Below, one piece after another: positions 31,502 to 33,327 of a stretch of DNA of 33,327 nt. The translations under genes were made by a program, and so were the position numbers. Below the pieces are notes generated by a model that did not search any database, had not been told where the DNA came from, and saw only the letters and a program-made list of their open reading frames with translations. Origin of the DNA: Desulfobacteraceae bacterium (GTDB lineage Bacteria; Desulfobacterota; Desulfobacteria; Desulfobacterales; Desulfolunaceae); the NCBI GenBank assembly GCA_013619155.1, contig JABXKT010000046.1, positions 1 to 33,327 of the forward strand. Reading direction: 5' to 3'. Each line of letters starts with the position of its first letter. Position 1 is the stretch's first letter.

Positions 31502-32893
31502 ATGCCACAGCAAAAACATGACTGGCGTACCTATCAGCTGAGCTTAAAGCGGCGTCAAAAAGTCAACCAACGCACCCATACCTTTCGAAAAGGGGCACTG
31601 ATTGCCTTCACCGCCCTAACGGGAGGTGCCCTTCTCATCGCCCTTGTCACCCTCATCCCCAAAGTCAACAATCCCATGCTCCCCCCTTTGGGTCGCCTCG
31701 AGGAGAAAAAACCGGAACTCCCCCGTCAGCTCTCTCGGGAGACCTTACGCGAGCTCCTCGCACCTCAATCCCTGGCGCGGCTGGACCATAAGGTGATCCA
31801 TATTCAGCAAGGCGATGAGGATCTCACGGTCACCACCACCCTCAACATCGAACTCCAGTCCCTTCTCATCGACGAATTCAAACGCAATATCGCCCGAAAA
31901 CGTGGGACCCCTCGTTATGTGGCGGCTGTCGCCATGGATCCGAAGACGGGACGCATCTTGGGCCTTGCAGGGTTCAGTAAAGATAAAGGGGCCGTAAATC
32001 CCAGTCTCATGGCCACCTACCCGGCTGCCAGTATCTTCAAGATCATCACAGCCTCGGCGGCCGCAGAGAAACTAAACCTAAGCCCCACCACCCGCCTCTC
32101 GTTTAACGGCGGTAAGTACACCCTTTACAAACGTCAGATCCAGGAAAAAAAGAACAAATACACCAATACCATAACCTTCAGGGACTCCTTTGCCCAATCG
32201 GTGAACCCCGTATTCGGCAAACTCGGCGCCTTACGACTAAAAAAAGAGACCCTGTCAGGCTACGGGGAGAAATTTTTCTTCAACAAGGAGATCGCCTTCG
32301 AACTTCCCGTTGAGATCAGTGCCCTCTCCATCGGAGAAGACCCCTATCAGTGGGCCGAGGTGGCCTGCGGGTTTAACCGGATCACCAAAATATCTCCCCT
32401 ACACGGGGCCCTCATCGGGGCCACCGCCCTTACCGGTGGCTCCATACCCGCCCCTTACCTCGTGGACTCCGTGCAATCGGCATCGGGTATCGAGCTCTAT
32501 ACCCCCCCGAAAGAGAGCCTGGGTCGTGCCGTACCCCAAGGTGTCTCCGCCACCCTCAATACCTTAATGCAGCGAACCATCCGCTCTGGTACGGCGAAGA
32601 AAAGTTTTGCCGGATACCGCAAGGACCGCGTGCTGAAAAACCTCATCCTCGGCGGAAAAACCGGATCCATATTTAATAAGACCCACGATGTACGGGTGGA
32701 CTGGTTTGTCGGATTTGCCCAGGAGAAGAAGGGGGGCCGCTCCATGACCATCGCCGTGGTGGTGGGACACCAGGCGTATATCGGAACCCGGGCGAGTGAA
32801 TATGCGAGAAAAGCGATCACCCGCTACTTCAGTACCCCGAAAAAACCCCGCATCGCCACGGCGAGTCAGATCACGCCCCCCGGTGAGAGTTAG
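31502..32893 (+). CDS. Penicillin-binding transpeptidase-domain protein
   Basis: A predicted peptidoglycan DD-transpeptidase of 463 residues anchored by one N-terminal helix (about 31-52) after a basic cytoplasmic tail. The three active-site motifs are in order: SIFK (177-180), SVN (233-235) and KTG (386-388, in GGKTGSI). There is no transglycosylase domain and no large N-terminal dimerisation module; a short Arg/Lys-rich linker precedes the transpeptidase. It is smaller than PBP2/PBP3 and may be a specialised class B-like enzyme. The start at 31502 is chosen because the 56 upstream codons are unlike protein and include the hairpin at 31362; the ATG has a weak GACGAG site. Confidence 0.85.
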   Translation: MPQQKHDWRTYQLSLKRRQKVNQRTHTFRKGALIAFTALTGGALLIALVTLIPKVNNPMLPPLGRLEEKKPELPRQLSRETLRELLAPQSLARLDHKVIHIQQGDEDLTVTTTLNIELQSLLIDEFKRNIARKRGTPRYVAAVAMDPKTGRILGLAGFSKDKGAVNPSLMATYPAASIFKIITASAAAEKLNLSPTTRLSFNGGKYTLYKRQIQEKKNKYTNTITFRDSFAQSVNPVFGKLGALRLKKETLSGYGEKFFFNKEIAFELPVEISALSIGEDPYQWAEVACGFNRITKISPLHGALIGATALTGGSIPAPYLVDSVQSASGIELYTPPKESLGRAVPQGVSATLNTLMQRTIRSGTAKKSFAGYRKDRVLKNLILGGKTGSIFNKTHDVRVDWFVGFAQEKKGGRSMTIAVVVGHQAYIGTRASEYARKAITRYFSTPKKPRIATASQITPPGES

Positions 32894-33194
32894 GCGATTC
32901 CAGGCCCCCACAATAAAGAGAAAAACGTTTTTTTTACCACCACGACTCCGAAGGCTATGCTATAAAAATTAAAAAATGGCCGATGACGGATCGTGAGAAA
33001 AAAGGGCCCCATGCAAGCGCGGCGGTCTTTTCCAGAGCCGCACCCGTAAAAGGCCTGACAAACCGTCCTTAAAATAGACACCGTGACGAGCCCCAATTCC
33101 ACGGTGGATACAAACACACCTTGCCTTCGGCCGCCTCTTTTTTAAAGGGATAAAATAATTGGCCCAGAAATAAAACATACAAAAAACGATGCCT
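32894..33194. other. Gene-free stretch after the transpeptidase gene
   Basis: No supported gene, terminator or RNA is seen. Short open frames on the minus strand here run into the neighbouring repeat and lack ribosome-binding sites. Confidence 0.5.
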
Positions 33195-33327
33195 TCTATG
33201 GCCAAAGTGATCAAGAAACGGGCCTCCAGCGGCAAGGTGTGCCACCTTGAAAGCGGGTAGCGTATGCGCTTTACCCCTCGTGCCTCAGGGCAAATCACAT
33301 ACGCCTTTGATTCTTCGCTTAAACCCA
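33195..33327 (+). repeat. Multi-hairpin intergenic repeat, type B copy, cut by the window end
   Basis: It starts with the head CTATGGCCAAAGTGATC and CCTCCAGCGG, then AAGGTG-TGC-CACCTT, AGCGTATGCGCT (one base off the palindrome), and the GTGCC-TCAGG-GC segment, followed by the CACATACGCCTTTGATT linker. It closely matches 4500-4727 read on the opposite strand. The tail lies beyond the window. Confidence 0.8.

Noticed and set aside
1..33327. A CRISPR array as explanation for the recurring repeats
   Set aside because: The repeats are 130-230 bases long, irregularly spaced, in both orientations and interspersed with genes; there are no unit-length spacers and no cas genes.

Overview
The window reads as a chromosomal segment of a Gram-negative, probably deltaproteobacterial (Desulfobacterota, perhaps Desulfobacterales) genome. 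LptD shows an outer membrane with LPS. The run holB - ricT - metG, an RNase J next to FtsK, a short two-cluster ferredoxin and long hairpin-rich intergenic repeats fit that group. This placement is inference; there is no rRNA in the window. No tRNA, CRISPR array, prophage or intact insertion sequence was seen.

Layout. Bases 1-5503 hold metabolite and signalling genes separated by repeat-filled gaps: a MntP-type manganese exporter, a membrane-bound diguanylate cyclase, an AzlC/AzlD exporter pair and a HAD phosphatase. Bases 5493-11882, all minus strand, form an aerobic respiratory cluster: DUF2231 membrane protein, DOMON protein, SCO copper chaperone, cytochrome c oxidase subunits I, III and IV, then (after a repeat-filled gap) subunit II and heme o synthase. 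The set covers catalytic core, copper delivery and heme synthesis, but no cytochrome c gene is present. A SAM-dependent methyltransferase follows at 12594-13256.

From 13620 to 22933 the minus strand carries FtsK, RNase J and a small conserved unknown, then a ferredoxin with a clear terminator, then tmk - cysK/cysS-like fusion - unknown. The fusion protein joins a full PLP-dependent cysteine synthase to a full-length cysteinyl-tRNA synthetase-like half whose HIGH and KMSKS signatures are both lost. From 23686 to 32893 the plus strand carries lptD, a NusG/RfaH-like factor, an HU/IHF gene with a good sigma70 promoter, holB, ricT, metG and a penicillin-binding transpeptidase.

Beyond the genes, two things stand out. 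First, a mosaic family of multi-hairpin intergenic repeats has at least nine copies, confined here to 1-13500 and the far right end; its 16-bp central stem differs between copies by paired, compensatory changes. Second, a 154-bp element in the holB leader has perfect 13-bp terminal inverted repeats flanked by a 5-bp direct repeat, the signature of a MITE. Several start codons were moved from the longest reading frame on ribosome-binding-site evidence (ctaB, coxA, the DOMON gene, the ferredoxin, the 19009 gene) or family-alignment evidence (holB, the transpeptidase).
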